Source: an uncultured Porticoccus sp.
Lineage (GTDB): Bacteria > Pseudomonadota > Gammaproteobacteria > Pseudomonadales > Porticoccaceae
Length of the DNA stretch: 64,000 bases
Direction of reading: 5' to 3'
Assembly (NCBI RefSeq): GCF_913061305.1
Contig: NZ_CAJXST010000003.1
Span: 248,001-312,000 of the forward strand
The position numbers and the translations under genes are program-made. Below are positions 37,186 through 46,310 of the stretch, one piece after another; positions within the stretch are counted from its first letter, which is position 1; every line of letters starts with the position of its first letter. The notes beneath the pieces were generated by a model. It worked only from the letters and a program-made list of their open reading frames with translations. It searched no databases and had not been told where the DNA came from.

Positions 37186-39465
37186 TTAACCGGCATTTTT
37201 GCGAAGCGTCTTGGCCGCCGACACCATGTTTTGCAACGCCGGGATAACTTCCTCCCACTGGCGGGTTTTGAGTCCGCAATCGGGATTGACCCACAGCCGT
37301 TCGGCCGGAATACGTTCCGCTGCCTTCGTCATTAACTTCACCGCCTGTTCGACCGAGGGGATATTGGGTGAGTGGATATCGTATACACCGGGGCCAATTT
37401 CGTTCGGGTACTCAAACTCCTCGAACACGTTCAGTAGCTCCATATCCGAGCGCGAGGTTTCAATCGTAATCACGTCGGCGTCCATGTGGGCGATGGCTTC
37501 GATGATGTCGTTAAACTCGGAATAGCACATATGGGTGTGAATCTGGGTTTCATCAGCGACACCATTGGCCGCAATTCGGAAGGACTCCACTGCCCAGTCG
37601 AGATAGCTCTGCCACGCTGATTTACGCAGTGGCAGGCCTTCACGCAACGCGGCTTCGTCAATCTGGATAATGTTGACACCGGCGGCCTCCAGATCCAACA
37701 CTTCCTGGCGAACCGCCAGAGCCAGTTGCAGGCAGGACTCACTGCGCGGCTGGTCGTCACGCACGAAGGACCAGTTGAGAATCGTGACCGGTCCGGTCAG
37801 CATGCCTTTCATCGGTTTGTCGGTGAGCGACTGGGCGTATTGGATCCATTCAACGGTCATCGCTTTGGGTCGACTGATATCGCCGAACAGAATCGGCGGC
37901 TTGACACAGCGCGAGCCGTAGGACTGCACCCAGCCGAACTGACTGAATGCATAACCTTCCAACTGCTCGCCAAAGTATTCCACCATGTCATTGCGCTCGG
38001 CCTCGCCATGTACCAGCACGTCCAGCCCCAGCTTTTCCTGTTCACTCACGGCGTGTTCAATCTCGGCCCTCATGGTTGCGGTGTATTGTTCCGCAGACAT
38101 TTCCTGTTTCTTCAGGGCCAAGCGCGCTTTGCGGATATCCGGCGTCTGTGGGAAGGAGCCAATGGTCGTCGTCGGATACAGGGGCAACTTCAGGTGCGCG
38201 CGCTGTTTGGCAATGCGCTCAACATAGGGGCTCTGACGTTGGCCCAACTCGGCGGTTATATTTTTTACAGTCGCTTTGACTTGTGGATTGTGTACCCGCT
38301 CAGAATTTTTACGGCTGTCGACAGCCACCTTGTTGGCGGCCAGTTCATCACCAACTGCTGCACGACCTTGGTTGATCGCCTTGCCCAGCACCGAGAGCTC
38401 CGCCAGCTTCTGTTTGGCAAAGGCCAACCAGCTGCGGATATCGGTATCGAGCTTCTGTTCACTGTCCAGATCCACCGGCACATGCAACAGCGAGCAGGAC
38501 GGCGCGATCCACAGACGCTCACCAAGTTTTTGGGCGACCGGTTCCAGCCAGTCGAGGGTGGCATTCAGGTCGGTCTTCCAGATGTTGCGGCCATTGATCG
38601 CACCCACCGACAACACCTTGTACTCCGGCAACCAGTCCAGTACGACTCTCAATTCATCACGACCACGCACGGCATCCACATGCAGCCCGTCCACAGGGAG
38701 GTTACAGGCGAGTCGGAGATTCTCTTTCAACGTGCCGAAATAGGTGGCCAGCAGCAGTTTGACACGGCTGGACCTCAGAACATGATAGGCAGTTTCAAAC
38801 GCACGTTGCCAATCCTCGTCCAATTCAGTCACCAGGGCGGGTTCATCTATCTGCACCCATTCAGCGCCGGCGTCAGCCAGTTTGTCCAGCAACTGTCCGT
38901 ACACCGGCAACAATTTAGACAGTAGGTCCAAGCGGTTGGAAGTATCTTTTTCCTTGCTCAGCCACAAATAGGTCACCGGGCCAATAATCACCGGCTTGGC
39001 TTTAACCCCTGCGGCCTGCGCTTCAGCCAGCTGACTCAGGATGCGTTCGGCATTCAGTGAGAACGTGGTATTCGCAGTAACTTCTGGGACAATGTAGTGG
39101 TAGTTAGTGTCAAACCATTTGGTCATCTCGCCGGCGTGGATACAGTTGCAGTCCGTATCATTGGCAGAGCGGCCACGGGCCACGCGGAAATAATTGTCCA
39201 GTTCGCTACCCTCCAGGCCCTCTACCCGGTCGGGCAGATTGCCGAGGGTAAAGCTCATATCCAGCACCTGATCATAGAGGGAGAAATCGCCTACCGGCAC
39301 CCAGTCCAGTGCCTGCTGAGCCTGCCAGTTGTGAGTGCGAAGTTGTTTTGCCGTGCCCAGTAATTCTGCGTCGGAAGCCTGGCCTTTCCAGAACGTCTCC
39401 AGGGCAAATTTCAGTTCGCGCCTTGCGCCAATACGGGGGAATCCAAGATTGTGAATCAAAGCCAT
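37186..39465 (-). CDS. metE: Cobalamin-independent methionine synthase MetE
   Basis: This 759-residue enzyme transfers the methyl group from 5-methyltetrahydropteroyltri-glutamate to homocysteine to form methionine, without vitamin B12. The N-terminal domain begins [21 protein letters not shown]. The catalytic zinc ligands are in HTHMCYSEF and [11 protein letters not shown] near the C-terminus. Length is as in E. coli. It is divergent from metR with 112 bases between them, and no cobalamin riboswitch fits in that gap. MetR presumably activates it. Confidence 0.97.
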   Translation of the reverse strand: MALIHNLGFPRIGARRELKFALETFWKGQASDAELLGTAKQLRTHNWQAQQALDWVPVGDFSLYDQVLDMSFTLGNLPDRVEGLEGSELDNYFRVARGRSANDTDCNCIHAGEMTKWFDTNYHYIVPEVTANTTFSLNAERILSQLAEAQAAGVKAKPVIIGPVTYLWLSKEKDTSNRLDLLSKLLPVYGQLLDKLADAGAEWVQIDEPALVTELDEDWQRAFETAYHVLRSSRVKLLLATYFGTLKENLRLACNLPVDGLHVDAVRGRDELRVVLDWLPEYKVLSVGAINGRNIWKTDLNATLDWLEPVAQKLGERLWIAPSCSLLHVPVDLDSEQKLDTDIRSWLAFAKQKLAELSVLGKAINQGRAAVGDELAANKVAVDSRKNSERVHNPQVKATVKNITAELGQRQSPYVERIAKQRAHLKLPLYPTTTIGSFPQTPDIRKARLALKKQEMSAEQYTATMRAEIEHAVSEQEKLGLDVLVHGEAERNDMVEYFGEQLEGYAFSQFGWVQSYGSRCVKPPILFGDISRPKAMTVEWIQYAQSLTDKPMKGMLTGPVTILNWSFVRDDQPRSESCLQLALAVRQEVLDLEAAGVNIIQIDEAALREGLPLRKSAWQSYLDWAVESFRIAANGVADETQIHTHMCYSEFNDIIEAIAHMDADVITIETSRSDMELLNVFEEFEYPNEIGPGVYDIHSPNIPSVEQAVKLMTKAAERIPAERLWVNPDCGLKTRQWEEVIPALQNMVSAAKTLRKNAG

Positions 39466-39488
39466 CGTGCTACCTGTGTAATCCGTTG

Positions 39489-39569
39489 ATGAATAATGGT
39501 GGGGAGCATAGGCGACTTAACAAATGAATAAAAATGGTATATTTTCAATAATCCATTAACATTATTCAT
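39489..39569. promoter_or_regulatory. Three ATGAATAA motifs in the metE-metR intergenic region
   Basis: ATGAATAAT occurs at 39489-39497, ATGAATAA at 39524-39531, and the inverted form ATTATTCAT at 39561-39569. Each contains TGAA or its complement TTCA, the half-site of MetR operators (TGAA-N5-TTCA), but no close TGAA-N5-TTCA pair was found. The copies are spaced about 35-37 bases apart. They lie between the two divergent starts and are candidates for MetR binding. Confidence 0.4.
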
Positions 39570-39577
39570 GTGAAGAT

Positions 39578-40486
39578 ATGCTAGAACGTATTCATTTAGC
39601 GGTGATTCAGGCAGTTGATCAGCACGGTTCTCTGACGGCTGCTGCGCGACGCCTTCACCTCACGCAGTCGGCGCTGAGCCACACCATACGGAAGTTAGAG
39701 CACAATCTCGGCACCGCCATCTGGCTGCGAGAGGGTCGCAGCCTGCGCCTGACACAGACGGGGGAGTATTTGCTAAGCATCGCCAACCGTGTGCTGCCAC
39801 AACTCGAACATGCCGAAAGCAAGCTCAAACAAATGGTCCAGGGCGAGCGCGGTACACTGCGTATCGGTATGGAATGCCACCCTTGCTATCAGTGGCTACT
39901 GAAGGTGGTGTCCCCCTTTCTGGAGCACTGGCCGGATGTGGATGTGGACGTGAAGCAAAAGTTCCAGTTCGGCGGCGTAGGTGCCCTGCTCGGCTATGAA
40001 ATCGACTTACTGGTCACGCCGGACCCTTTCTATAAAACCGGACTACGATTCGATCCTGTATTCGACTACGAGCAGGTACTGGTGGTCCCCGACCACCACC
40101 CTCTGGCGGCACGAAGCTATCTCAATGCGGAAGACCTGCGCAACCAGGTTCTGCTGACCTACCCTGTACCACCGGATCGACTGGATATCTATATGCAATT
40201 TCTCAACCCCGCCGGCGTGGTGCCTAAACGCCACAAAACCATCGAGACCACTGATATCATGCTGCAAATGGTGGCCAGTGGCCGCGGCGTAGCCGCCCTA
40301 CCACGCTGGCTGGCGGAAGAGTACAGCACCAGACTGCCTCTGAAAGCCGTTCGTTTGGGTCGCAAGGGCATTGCCAAGCAGATTTATCTGGGGTCCCGTG
40401 AAAGCGACGGCGATATCGAATACCTCAATGCATTCATTCAGTTGGCACGTAGCCATGAACACCCGGCAGCGGGGACCCACCGCTGA
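39578..40486 (+). CDS. metR: LysR-type regulator MetR
   Basis: This 302-residue LysR-family regulator has an N-terminal winged helix-turn-helix (LTAAARRLHLTQSALSHTIRKLE) and an effector domain with GTLRIGMECHPCYQWLL, which matches MetR, the homocysteine-responsive activator of methionine genes. The divergent placement next to metE is the classic arrangement. GAAGAT precedes the start. Autorepression is likely, as in enterobacteria. Confidence 0.93.
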   Translation: MLERIHLAVIQAVDQHGSLTAAARRLHLTQSALSHTIRKLEHNLGTAIWLREGRSLRLTQTGEYLLSIANRVLPQLEHAESKLKQMVQGERGTLRIGMECHPCYQWLLKVVSPFLEHWPDVDVDVKQKFQFGGVGALLGYEIDLLVTPDPFYKTGLRFDPVFDYEQVLVVPDHHPLAARSYLNAEDLRNQVLLTYPVPPDRLDIYMQFLNPAGVVPKRHKTIETTDIMLQMVASGRGVAALPRWLAEEYSTRLPLKAVRLGRKGIAKQIYLGSRESDGDIEYLNAFIQLARSHEHPAAGTHR

Positions 40487-40649
40487 GCCATCATTGATCG
40501 ACGCCTGGGTCGCTTCGACAAATCAGCCTGCATTAGCATCAGAATGACCCTACCCATTGATGCTGGTCGTGCGAGTTACGACCCTATTTCTCGGGCAAGG
40601 CTAACTGTTTTATTGAGAACAAATCGCTGTGACGATACGTTAGATTAGG

Positions 40650-40667
40650 GCACTGGGAATACAGTGC
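40650..40667 (+). promoter_or_regulatory. Perfect palindrome ahead of the ECF42 sigma gene
   Basis: GCACTG-GGAATA-CAGTGC forms a perfect inverted repeat 43 bases before the sigma-factor start, and flanking TAGGG and CCCTA extend it imperfectly. A second inverted repeat (GGTCGT, seven-base loop, ACGACC) lies at about 40563-40581. They could be operators or stem-loops of the leader. No -35/-10 pair of obvious quality was found. Confidence 0.4.
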
Positions 40668-40710
40668 GACCCTATCTAGACCATGGTTGCCACGAATTAT
40701 ACACTGCATC

Positions 40711-41961
40711 ATGCCTCCCCCACTTTCCATTGAACAACGTATTGCAGCGATCTATCGCAACGAATCCGGTCGAGTGCTGGCCACGCTGATTCGTCTGCTG
40801 CAGGGCAATTTTGATCTCGCCGAAGATGCCCTGCAAGATGCTTTTATGGCAGCGCTATCGCAATGGCCACGCGATGGCATTCCCGACAACCCACGGGCAT
40901 GGCTGGTGTCCACTGGCCGCTTCAAGGCCATCGACCGATTGCGCAAACACGTGCGCCAGGACAGCTACCTGGAAGAACTGGCCCAAACCCTGGAAAACGC
41001 AACACAAACCCAGCCACTGGAAGACGACGACACCATCGAAGATGATCGTCTGCGGCTGATTTTTACCTGCTGTCACCCCAGCCTGGCGATGGAAGCCCGC
41101 GTCGCGCTAACCTTGAGGGAAGTCTGCAGCCTGACCACCGAGGCCATCGCCGCAGCGTTTCTGGTGCCGGTGCCGACGCTGGCCCAGCGCATCGTACGTG
41201 CGAAAAATAAAATCCGCAATGCGGGTATTCCCTACCAAGTGCCGGAACCGGAAGCTTTACCGGAGCGTCTGGAAGCCGTACTGCCGGTTATTTACCTGGT
41301 TTTCAATGAAGGCTACTCGGCATCCAGTGGTGCGCAGATCACCCAGCATGATTTGTCGGCGGAAGCCATTCGGCTGGGCCGGCTACTGCAAATTTTATTG
41401 CCTGACGCCGAAGTCATCGGCCTGCTGGCTCTAATGCTATTGCACGATGCCAGACGCGGAGGACGCACAAGCGCCAATGGTGATTTAATTCCTCTGGAAG
41501 AGCAGGATCGCATGCTGTGGAACCACGCCCAGATACGCGAAGGTTGTGATCTGGTAGTACAGGCCCTGCAGTCTGGCCCACCCGGTGTATATACCCTGCA
41601 AGCGGCCATTGCCGCTGTCCATGCCGAAGCGCCAACGGCTGAGGCTACCGACTGGGCAGAAATCACCGGACTCTACGATGTTCTGCTGGGCATCAACCCT
41701 TCCCCAATCGTGGAGCTCAACCGCGCCGTTGCCCTGGCCATGCGTGACGGCCCGGAGGCCGGATTGCAAGCCATTGACAAGCTGAGGGATCACAAAGACT
41801 TACAGCGCTACCATCTTCTGCACGCCGCCCGGGCCGACTTGTTCCGACGTCTCGGTCAATCGCAGGACGCCATCCGTTGCTATCAACAGGCGTTGGACCT
41901 GGTAAAACAGGAACCAGAGCGGCACTTTCTGCAACAGCGTTTGGCCTCGCTACAACAATAA
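40711..41961 (+). CDS. ECF42-type RNA polymerase sigma factor with C-terminal extension
   Basis: This 416-residue protein pairs an ECF sigma factor with a long helical C-terminal domain. Region 2 reads GNFDLAEDALQDAFMAAL and region 4 reads TEAIAAAFLVPVPTLAQRI. The C-terminal half, with VYLVFNEGYSASSG, LLGINPSPIVELNRAVAL and TPR-like helices, is typical of the ECF42 group. These sigma factors lack a classical anti-sigma factor, and their C-terminal domain takes part in control. The downstream genes include DGPF/YciI proteins, the expected companions and targets. The ATG at 40711 is chosen over an upstream TTG; no strong ribosome-binding site is visible. Confidence 0.85.
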   Translation: MPPPLSIEQRIAAIYRNESGRVLATLIRLLQGNFDLAEDALQDAFMAALSQWPRDGIPDNPRAWLVSTGRFKAIDRLRKHVRQDSYLEELAQTLENATQTQPLEDDDTIEDDRLRLIFTCCHPSLAMEARVALTLREVCSLTTEAIAAAFLVPVPTLAQRIVRAKNKIRNAGIPYQVPEPEALPERLEAVLPVIYLVFNEGYSASSGAQITQHDLSAEAIRLGRLLQILLPDAEVIGLLALMLLHDARRGGRTSANGDLIPLEEQDRMLWNHAQIREGCDLVVQALQSGPPGVYTLQAAIAAVHAEAPTAEATDWAEITGLYDVLLGINPSPIVELNRAVALAMRDGPEAGLQAIDKLRDHKDLQRYHLLHAARADLFRRLGQSQDAIRCYQQALDLVKQEPERHFLQQRLASLQQ

Positions 41962-42057
41962 ATAAAAAAATTTTGAGACTGTCGAAATCGCGATCTGATT
42001 ATCGACTATTGGGTGACAGTACCTTATCAATACGCCAGTAGTCAGGAGAATCAAACA

Positions 42058-42465
42058 ATGGCAGCTATGATTTTTGTTAACTTGCCTGTCACCAATCTCA
42101 ACGCATCGATGGCCTTTTACCAGGCGCTCGGCTTTGAGAACAATCCCCAATTCACCGATGACACCGCCGCCTGCATGGTGTGGAGTGAAGCGATAAATGT
42201 CATGTTACTCACCCATGATAAATGGCGCCAGTTCACCGACCGAGCGATTCCTCCGGCCAACGTCAGCGAAGTGATGCTGGCCTTATCGCTGGATAACCGA
42301 GAAGCCGTCGACACCATGAACGTAGCGACCGCAGACAACGGCGGCACCGCCGACATCAATCCTGTACAGGATTTGGGATTTATGTACAGCCGGGCCATGG
42401 CGGATCCCGATGGCCACATATGGGAAGCGATATGGATGGACCCGGCAACAATGCCTACCGAATAG
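42058..42465 (+). CDS. VOC-family protein
   Basis: This 135-residue single-module vicinal-oxygen-chelate (glyoxalase/bleomycin resistance) protein begins MIFVNLPVTNLNASMAFYQAL and ends with MADPDGHIWEAIWMDP, the typical C-terminal strand with a metal-ligand Glu. AGGAGA lies eight bases before the ATG. As the first gene after the ECF42 sigma factor it probably belongs to its regulon. Substrate unknown. Confidence 0.85.
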   Translation: MAAMIFVNLPVTNLNASMAFYQALGFENNPQFTDDTAACMVWSEAINVMLLTHDKWRQFTDRAIPPANVSEVMLALSLDNREAVDTMNVATADNGGTADINPVQDLGFMYSRAMADPDGHIWEAIWMDPATMPTE

Positions 42466-42563
42466 ACAACGATTGTTGAAAAACCATTTTCAAGCCTGTC
42501 GATTTTCGGCGGGAGTCAACGACTGGTAGATAGCACCACTCATCACAACAGAGGATCTGAACC

Positions 42564-42935
42564 GTGAGCTACATCGACGGATTTATTCTTGCCGTACCCA
42601 AGGCCAACAAAGAAAAATTCAGCCAACACGCGGAGGTTGCCGATGCCGTTTTTATCGAATGGGGCGCCACCCGCATTTTCGAATGCTGGGAGGACGACGT
42701 GCCCGATGGCAAGGTCACCGACTTTCGCCGGGCAGTGCAGGCCAAAGAAGACGAAGCCGTGGTATTTTCCTGGATCGAGTGGCCCGATAAAGCCACCCGC
42801 GATGCCGGGATGGAAAAAATAATGGCGGCCATGGACAGCGACCCACGCCTCAATCCCGAGAAAAACCCCATGCCCTTTGATGGCATGCGGATGATCTTTG
42901 GTGGCTTTGCGCCAGTGGTCGCGCTCGGAAAATAA
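42564..42935 (+). CDS. DUF1428 family protein
   Basis: This 123-residue protein is a close match to the DUF1428 (YbaA-like) pattern: YIDGFILAVPKANKEKF at the start, GATRIFECWEDDVPDGKVTD in the middle, and MPFDGMRMIFGGFAPVV at the end. The family has a ferredoxin-like dimeric alpha-beta barrel fold and unknown function. The start codon is GTG with AGAGGATC upstream. It recurs beside ECF42-type sigma factors and DGPF proteins. Confidence 0.88.
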   Translation: MSYIDGFILAVPKANKEKFSQHAEVADAVFIEWGATRIFECWEDDVPDGKVTDFRRAVQAKEDEAVVFSWIEWPDKATRDAGMEKIMAAMDSDPRLNPEKNPMPFDGMRMIFGGFAPVVALGK

Positions 42936-42973
42936 TCACACACTATCCACCGAGAGGAAACAGGGAGAGCATC

Positions 42974-43768
42974 ATGTCCAACCAACATGGCGAGTTTATC
43001 TGGTACGAATTATTAACTGACAATAGCGATGCAGCGCTGAAGTTTTACAGCGCAATTCTTGGCTGGCAATGTACTGACAGCGGTCAACCCGGTATGGACT
43101 ACCGCATTCTTCACACCCGGGATGAGAACACCGGAGAACCACACGATATCGGCGGTCTGATGCAACTGACAGACGAAATGTGCCAAGCCGGTGCCAGGCC
43201 TGTATGGCTGGGCTATATCGGCGTCGAGGATGTGGATCAGACGGTCGCCAATATCGTCGCAGCAGGGGGTAATGAGCAAATGTCCCCAACTGATATTCCC
43301 GATGTAGGCCGGATCGCCCTGGTCACCGATCCCCAGGATATCCCTTTCTACGTGATGCGGGGACTCAGCAATCAAACCAGTTTGGCCTTTGCCTCAGACA
43401 AGCCCCGCGTCGGTCACTGTGCCTGGAATGAACTGATAACCACCGACCCCGAAGCAGCGAAAGCATTTTATTTCAAAGAATTTGGCTGGACTAAAGACGG
43501 CGAGATGGACATGGGACCCATGGGCAATTACGAATTTATCCGACATAACGGGGTTATCGGCGCCATCATGCCCAAACCCGAGGAGATACCGATACCGATG
43601 TGGCACTACTACTTCCGTTGCGCCGATATAGACACCACTTTCAACGCCATCATCGCCAATGGCGGACAAATCCTGCACGGCCCCGATGAAATTCCCGGCG
43701 GTGACTTTATCCTCAAGGGCTTCGATCCACAGGGAGCACTATTTGCCCTGGTTGGTGCAAGAAAATAG
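42974..43768 (+). CDS. Two-module VOC-family protein
   Basis: This 264-residue protein consists of two glyoxalase-like modules. The first begins FIWYELLTDNSDAALKFYSA and the second HCAWNELITTDPEAAKAFYF, each a beta-alpha-beta-beta-beta unit. This two-domain form occurs with ECF42/DGPF clusters and in CFP30-like proteins. Substrate unknown. GGGAGAG precedes the ATG. Confidence 0.86.
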   Translation: MSNQHGEFIWYELLTDNSDAALKFYSAILGWQCTDSGQPGMDYRILHTRDENTGEPHDIGGLMQLTDEMCQAGARPVWLGYIGVEDVDQTVANIVAAGGNEQMSPTDIPDVGRIALVTDPQDIPFYVMRGLSNQTSLAFASDKPRVGHCAWNELITTDPEAAKAFYFKEFGWTKDGEMDMGPMGNYEFIRHNGVIGAIMPKPEEIPIPMWHYYFRCADIDTTFNAIIANGGQILHGPDEIPGGDFILKGFDPQGALFALVGARK

Positions 43769-43823
43769 TGGTCATAAGAAAGTAACTGCTTCAAAAAATG
43801 ACGGTAATGCGAGGAACGACAGT

Positions 43824-44192
43824 ATGAAATACCTATGTTTGGTCTATTACGACGAAAAGAAAATACAGCAACTTTCCCAACAGGAGTGGGATAGCCTAAA
43901 TCGAGAGTGCATGGAATGCGTGGAGGGGTTAACCCAAGGCGGTCACTTTCTCGATGGCGCGCCACTATTATCCACCGAAACTGCGACCACCCTGCGCGTA
44001 CGCGACAACAAACCACTGATTACCGATGGTCCCTTCGCAGAAACGAAAGAGCAACTGGCCGGTTTTTATATGCTGGAAGCCCGGGATATGAATGAAGCCA
44101 TACGCCTGGCGGAAAAAATTCCACCGGCGCGTTATGGCTGCGTGGAAATTCGTCCGGTGCGGGAGTTAATGGAACAGGACAACCGTCGCTAA
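43824..44192 (+). CDS. YciI-like DGPF-domain protein
   Basis: This 122-residue protein begins MKYLCLVYYDEKK and carries the motif LITDGPFAETKEQLAGFYML that defines DGPF proteins. These are small dimeric ferredoxin-fold proteins typically encoded next to ECF41/ECF42 sigma factors and thought to be their targets. The ATG at 43824 is chosen because the conserved N-terminus starts there and GAGG lies upstream; longer in-frame extensions are not homologous. Confidence 0.9.
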   Translation: MKYLCLVYYDEKKIQQLSQQEWDSLNRECMECVEGLTQGGHFLDGAPLLSTETATTLRVRDNKPLITDGPFAETKEQLAGFYMLEARDMNEAIRLAEKIPPARYGCVEIRPVRELMEQDNRR

Positions 44193-44236
44193 TGTTTGAC
44201 AGATTAACGTTTTTAACGAATCCATAGGAGATTACC

Positions 44237-44695
44237 ATGCCTAATGAAACCGGCACCGTCCGACTACACCGCGTACTGCCAGCCCCTGTGGAGCGAGTCT
44301 ACCAAGCATTTATCGACAAACAGGCATTGGAATACTGGCTTCCGCCCTACGGTTTTACCGGCACGATCCATGAATTGGATATCCGCGTGGGTGGCGGCTA
44401 TCGCATGTCTTTCACCAATTTCGGAACGGGCAGCAGTCATTCGTTTACAGTTGAGTATGTCGAACTGGTGCCCAACGAACGCATCCGCCACACAGATCGC
44501 TTTGACGATGAAAACCTGGCTGGCGAAATGCAGGTGACCATTGAACTGAGGGCGGTGTCCTGTGGCACCGAGATACAGATTGTCCAGGCAGGCATTCCAT
44601 CGCTCATTCCCGTCGAAGCCTGTTACCTTGGCTGGCAGGAATCACTGGAGCAACTTGCCAAGCTGGTTGAGCCGGATATTCCAGATAATGGGTAA
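44237..44695 (+). CDS. SRPBCC/AHSA1-like protein
   Basis: This 152-residue protein belongs to the activator of Hsp90 ATPase/SRPBCC (START-like) group: LHRVLPAPVERVYQAFIDKQ at the start, then the large curved-sheet pattern, and GTEIQIVQAGIP followed by YLGWQESLEQLAKLVE at the C-terminal helix. Such proteins are common in ECF41/42 neighbourhoods. The fold has a hydrophobic cavity but the ligand is not predictable. It is the last gene of the sigma-factor cluster. Confidence 0.88.
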   Translation: MPNETGTVRLHRVLPAPVERVYQAFIDKQALEYWLPPYGFTGTIHELDIRVGGGYRMSFTNFGTGSSHSFTVEYVELVPNERIRHTDRFDDENLAGEMQVTIELRAVSCGTEIQIVQAGIPSLIPVEACYLGWQESLEQLAKLVEPDIPDNG

Positions 44696-45124
44696 GAGAA
44701 AATAGCAACAGGGCGTACCGGAGTCCATTCCATTAGCGGGCTGTTACTTGGACTGACAAGCGATCCTGAATAATTTAAATCCTATGTTGAATCGCAGTAG
44801 TAAATAACAGAAGACAAACAGTGACCAAAGTAATAACCCACATCATGTTTCAAGGCGATGCGAATAAATTCATCCCCAGTGAATACTCTGTGCGCCTGCT
44901 CTTCACGAATGGTCTCGATCAGAACAATATACCGATGTAGTGTTGTTATGATCTGGTGAATGTACTTCATAATACGAACAATCCTTGTCGATGACGTGCT
45001 ATCGCGATCAGTGGCAACGTAGAATTAGATTAAGCACTTTAAACGATCTTGCTGCCACATTCCCACGATGGGGAAGAAAAACCACGCCTCAGAATTTTAT
45101 TTATATAATTCAATAGAATACAGG
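44696..45124. other. Gap of about 430 bases with one weak minus-strand ORF
   Basis: The region is AT-rich in its second half and contains no terminator or repeat of note. A 62-codon minus-strand ORF (44782-44970) has only a distant AAGGA upstream. Beyond this nothing supported is seen up to the palindromic promoter of the Fic module. Confidence 0.35.
44782..44970 (-). CDS. Weakly supported 62-residue hypothetical protein
   Basis: The ORF would encode MKYIHQIITTLHRYIVLIET followed by a charged middle and a His/Cys/Tyr-containing end. No family is recognised. AAGGA lies about 13 bases before the ATG, which is too far for a strong site. It is divergent from the Fic module and convergent with the SRPBCC gene. 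It may be a chance ORF in AT-rich DNA. Confidence 0.2.
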   Translation of the reverse strand: MKYIHQIITTLHRYIVLIETIREEQAHRVFTGDEFIRIALKHDVGYYFGHCLSSVIYYCDST

Positions 45125-45174
45125 TATTCCAATCAGTATAGACATTGGAATATTTGGCTATTGCACGTTATAAT
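45125..45174 (+). promoter_or_regulatory. Promoter with palindromic operator for the YhfG-like/Fic operon
   Basis: TATTCCAAT (45125-45133) and ATTGGAATA (45144-45152) form a perfect nine-base inverted repeat separated by ten bases. The second arm contains TTGGAA, a possible -35, and a perfect TATAAT -10 follows at 45169-45174 with 18-base spacing. A bound regulator would block the -35. The winged-helix protein encoded just downstream is the obvious candidate. Confidence 0.65.
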
Positions 45175-45208
45175 GCCTATATAAGCATCTTATATGGAGC
45201 GCTTTCAC

Positions 45209-45676
45209 ATGAACTACGAAATGGCTGTACTAGCCGCCCTTGTTCAACTGGATAAGCCTACCCGCCCCAAGATCACCGAGGAGACGGGTATCTCTGCCCA
45301 ACGGGTCAATACCGCGATCAACTACCTCAAAGACCTTCTCAATATCGGTATCTACTGGCATGGCGCTAAGAAAACCGGCTATTACCAAATTGAGTCATGG
45401 GGCGCCTTTGAAAGTGGTAAATCCATCCGCCGCAAAGCCTATGCGCTGGATCTGAGCATTTATAAAACGGAGAGAACCTTTGAGTACAACGCTCTGCGTT
45501 TTAAGAAGCATTACGCCAACGAGGTGAAGCTACAAAACTACCGACACAGTCTGAAGCTGGAGGGTTTTGATACACCAACCTCTCACCCCTCAACCCGCAG
45601 CCCTGAAGAACGTGCGGAACGCCGTGCAGCCTTAAAGAAAAAATACACCAAACCCCAGCTAAGTGCGGCACGCTAG
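45209..45676 (+). CDS. Winged-helix protein with YhfG-like C-terminus, Fic partner
   Basis: This 155-residue protein combines two parts. Residues 1-70 form a winged helix-turn-helix (EMAVLAALVQLDKPTRPKIT, then GISAQRVNTAINYLKDL). Residues about 95-125 (FKKHYANEVKLQNYRHSLKL, then EGF) resemble YhfG, the small antitoxin-like partner of class I Fic proteins, whose core contains N-x-x-x-S-x-x-LEG. E. coli YhfG is only about 55 residues and has no DNA-binding domain, so here an autoregulator seems fused to the antitoxin. ATG 45209 is chosen because GGAG lies nine bases before it. The fic gene follows after one base. Confidence 0.65.
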   Translation: MNYEMAVLAALVQLDKPTRPKITEETGISAQRVNTAINYLKDLLNIGIYWHGAKKTGYYQIESWGAFESGKSIRRKAYALDLSIYKTERTFEYNALRFKKHYANEVKLQNYRHSLKLEGFDTPTSHPSTRSPEERAERRAALKKKYTKPQLSAAR

Positions 45677-45677
45677 G

Positions 45678-46280
45678 ATGGCGCTGGATAAATATGGCAC
45701 TGGCGATGATCCCTACTGCTACCCCGGTAGCAATGTATTGCGAAATCTCCTGAATATTGAGGACGATGAAGAACTGGCCGAAGCTGAGGCCGAATTGACT
45801 GAGCTAGCTGTTGGAGAAATTGAATTCGACGCTCCCCCGTATGATCTGGACTATTTCCAGTCTCTTCATCGACAGGTCTTTGAGGATGTTTATGAATGGG
45901 CAGGTGAACTTCGCAGCATTGATATGTCAAAAGGGACCACGCGCTTTTGCACCTGTAAGCGTATTGAGCCAGAAGCCAACAAATTGTTTCGGCAGCTAGC
46001 CGATCAAAACTATTACGATGACTATGAACGGGAGGCCTTCGTTGCAGCCATCGCTGAGTTCTATATTGAGATGAATATGGTTCACCCCTTTCGCGAAGGC
46101 AATGGCCGTGCTCAGCGGCTTTTGTCCGAGCACATCATTATCAATGCAGGCTTCGAATTTGATCTTGAAGGTATTACGCAACAAGAGTGGGTAGCAGCTA
46201 ATATCGCTGGTGTAAGTTGTGACTATGAGCCTATGACTGCGTTGTTTGATCGTTGTATTGGAGCTTCGTTAAACGATTAG
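45678..46280 (+). CDS. fic: Fic-domain adenylyltransferase-type protein
   Basis: This 200-residue protein resembles FicA of E. coli: GDDPYCYPGSNVLRNLLNI at the N-terminus, LHRQVFEDVYEWAGELRSID, and the complete catalytic motif HPFREGNGRAQR (His, acidic residue and the two Arg present). Fic proteins usually AMPylate targets; class I members are kept off by a small partner protein whose helix carries the S/T-x-x-x-E/D-G motif. The YhfG-like gene directly upstream matches that role. The ATG at 45678 follows the upstream TAG by a single base, so translation is probably coupled. Confidence 0.9.
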   Translation: MALDKYGTGDDPYCYPGSNVLRNLLNIEDDEELAEAEAELTELAVGEIEFDAPPYDLDYFQSLHRQVFEDVYEWAGELRSIDMSKGTTRFCTCKRIEPEANKLFRQLADQNYYDDYEREAFVAAIAEFYIEMNMVHPFREGNGRAQRLLSEHIIINAGFEFDLEGITQQEWVAANIAGVSCDYEPMTALFDRCIGASLND

Positions 46281-46310
46281 TCTCGCGATAACTTATTGAT
46301 TTATCGATCA

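Noticed and set aside
37726-38925. 400-codon open frame opposite metE
   Set aside because: Antisense shadow of metE; no recognisable protein or ribosome-binding site.
39466-39577. Cobalamin riboswitch upstream of metE
   Set aside because: The 112-base divergent gap is too short and lacks the B12-box; control by MetR explains the locus.
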